From assembly GCA_014377795.1 (NCBI GenBank), contig JACMOY010000044.1, positions 1-8,475 of the forward strand: a DNA stretch of 8,475 bases, given 5' to 3'. The notes beneath the pieces are model-generated. The model did not search any database. It had not been told where the DNA came from and was given only the letters and a program-made list of their open reading frames with translations. How positions within the stretch are numbered: the stretch's first letter is position 1; the number at the start of each line of letters is the position of its first letter. Source of the stretch: Actinomycetota bacterium (GTDB lineage Bacteria > Actinomycetota > Actinomycetes > Actinomycetales > Angustibacteraceae). Positions 7,184-8,475 of the stretch are shown here, one piece after another. Both the position numbers and the translations under genes were made by a program.

Positions 7184-8475
7184 TCAGCAGACCGCTTTCG
7201 CGTCCTGGGCCGTGGCGAGGTCGGGCTTGGGCCTGGCGGTCGCCGTCGCGCCCGGAGTGGGCGTGCTCGCCACCTTGGGCGTGATCGCGGTGGCGACCAG
7301 CCGCCGGATCTTGGCGAAGTCGGGGTCGGTGACGTCGACGACCTTGTTGGTGGTCGGCAGGCTGCGGATCTTGCCCCGCTGGATGCGCTCCACGAGCGTC
7401 ACCCAGGCCGCGAGGTCCTGCTGGCGGATGCCGGACTGGATGTTGTTCTTGGCGACCTTGGCCAGGGCGGGGTAGCGGGCGAGCAGCTGCACCGGGTTGG
7501 CCTGGTCGAGCAGGGCGCTGACCATGCAGCGCTGGCGACCCATCCGGTCGTAGTCGTCCGAGCCCTCGCGCGAGCGGGAGAACCACAGCGCGTGGTAGCC
7601 GTCCAGGTGCTGGCGGCCGGGCTCGATGTAGCCGTAGATCGGCAGTGCGTTGCCGGTCGCCTGGTTGTGACCACCGCCGATCGGGATGCGGCGCGGGACG
7701 TTGATGTCGACCCCGCCCATGGCGTCGACCAGGGCCTGGAAGCCGGACAGGTCGATGATCGTGTAGGTGTCGATCTTCAGGCCGAGCACTTCGCCGATGA
7801 CGTCGCGGGTGGCGGTCAGGCCCGGGTTGGGGTCGCCGGGGAACAGGTCGCGGTGCGTGGTGGCAGCCTGCTCCCACACGGCGTTCAGCAGGCACACCGA
7901 CCCGCAGTCGAACCCGTTGGGCCACACCTTCGACAGCGGGTCGGACGCCGGGAACGGCACCCGCTCGAGGTTGCGCGGCAGGCCGAACAGCACGGCGTCG
8001 CCGGTGTGGGTGTCGATGCTCGCGACGATCATCGAGTCGGTGCGCACCCCGGTGCGGTCGCGGCCGGCGTCCGATCCGAGCAGCAGCATGTTGACCCGGG
8101 GGACTCCGGCCCACGGGTCGGCCTTGCCCTGCACCGGGACGGCGCCACCGGCCACTGCGGTGCCGCTCGTGGTGCCGGTGGTGAACAGCGAGGTGACCAC
8201 GTCGCGCTGGATCAGGGCGTAGCGCACCCCGACGCTGCTGGGGGCGGCGATCGCGGTGCACAGCGCGGCGACCAGTGCGACCCCCAGCGCCCGTGGGGCG
8301 ACCGAGGGGCGCTCGGGGCGGGCGGTCCACGCGGTCGCGAGCACCGTGACGCACCACGCGGCGGCGACCACGGCGATGGTGACGCCTGCCACGAGCAGGG
8401 TGCGCGGCTGCACCGACGCGGTCAGCACCCGTGCCACGACGTCGCCGCGCAGGGCCAGCAACCCGGCACCGGCGA
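7184..8475 (-). CDS. LytR-CpsA-Psr (LCP) family cell-wall ligase, N-terminus cut by window edge
   Basis: LCP proteins are membrane-anchored phosphotransferases. They move glycopolymers from a polyprenyl-phosphate carrier onto peptidoglycan on the outer face of the membrane. About 430 residues are visible; numbering is from the TTG at 8459-8461, which I do not believe is the start because the frame stays open to the edge. Two hydrophobic helices, about 21-44 and 57-73, precede the LCP domain (about 120-370). Signature residues are visible: [18 protein letters not shown] (127-144) with D131, R140 and D142, the [11 protein letters not shown] strand (161-171) with R163, and the DRMGRQR arginines (305-311). 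Cysteines 186 and 190 (DCGSVC) are close enough for a disulfide outside the cell. The tail after 395 is rich in Thr, Pro and Ala and probably unstructured, ending in cysteine. The polymer transferred is unknown. Along with the PBP this is the second cell-wall gene here, but the two are separated by the ligase and are not one operon. Confidence 0.92.
   Translation of the reverse strand, partial: AGAGLLALRGDVVARVLTASVQPRTLLVAGVTIAVVAAAWCVTVLATAWTARPERPSVAPRALGVALVAALCTAIAAPSSVGVRYALIQRDVVTSLFTTGTTSGTAVAGGAVPVQGKADPWAGVPRVNMLLLGSDAGRDRTGVRTDSMIVASIDTHTGDAVLFGLPRNLERVPFPASDPLSKVWPNGFDCGSVCLLNAVWEQAATTHRDLFPGDPNPGLTATRDVIGEVLGLKIDTYTIIDLSGFQALVDAMGGVDINVPRRIPIGGGHNQATGNALPIYGYIEPGRQHLDGYHALWFSRSREGSDDYDRMGRQRCMVSALLDQANPVQLLARYPALAKVAKNNIQSGIRQQDLAAWVTLVERIQRGKIRSLPTTNKVVDVTDPDFAKIRRLVATAITPKVASTPTPGATATARPKPDLATAQDAKAVC

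Overview
The window is very GC-rich chromosomal DNA with strong third-position GC bias, long spurious open frames on both strands and GTG starts. Together with an AlkA-type glycosylase, a MecA_N-type penicillin-binding protein and a multi-pass LytR-CpsA-Psr (LCP) protein, this points to a Gram-positive actinobacterium. I cannot name a genus from the sequence alone. I see no mobile element, CRISPR array, tRNA or rRNA.

Layout, left to right. (1) 42-452 (+) is the remnant of a small Nudix hydrolase gene. Its signature is complete but spread over three reading frames, so it is either a pseudogene or a site of sequencing errors. (2) 481-1356 (+) is a stand-alone AlkA-like DNA-3-methyladenine glycosylase with its own Shine-Dalgarno. 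(3) 1287-3455 (-) is a PAS-PAS-GGDEF-EAL cyclic-di-GMP protein, tail to tail with alkA and overlapping it by 70 bp. (4) 3505-5439 (-) is a class B penicillin-binding protein 49 bp upstream of the GGDEF-EAL gene and on the same strand, so the two may be co-transcribed. (5) About 5440-5536 is a divergent promoter region with a striking inverted repeat, a short palindrome and a possible hairpin over a start codon. (6) 5537-7171 (+) is a fatty-acid--CoA ligase of the acyl-adenylate family. (7) 7184 to the right edge (-) is an LCP-family cell-wall ligase, cut by the edge at its N-terminus and convergent with the ligase across a 12-bp gap that carries a strong hairpin.

Functionally the genes fall into three themes: DNA/nucleotide damage repair (Nudix remnant and AlkA), cell-envelope assembly (PBP and LCP) with a c-di-GMP-type sensor attached to the PBP, and fatty-acid activation. 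All the complete protein genes belong to recognised families. I found no convincing new multi-gene system. The observations most worth checking are the three-frame Nudix remnant, the altered catalytic signatures in both the GGDEF and EAL domains, and the symmetrical architecture of the divergent promoter.
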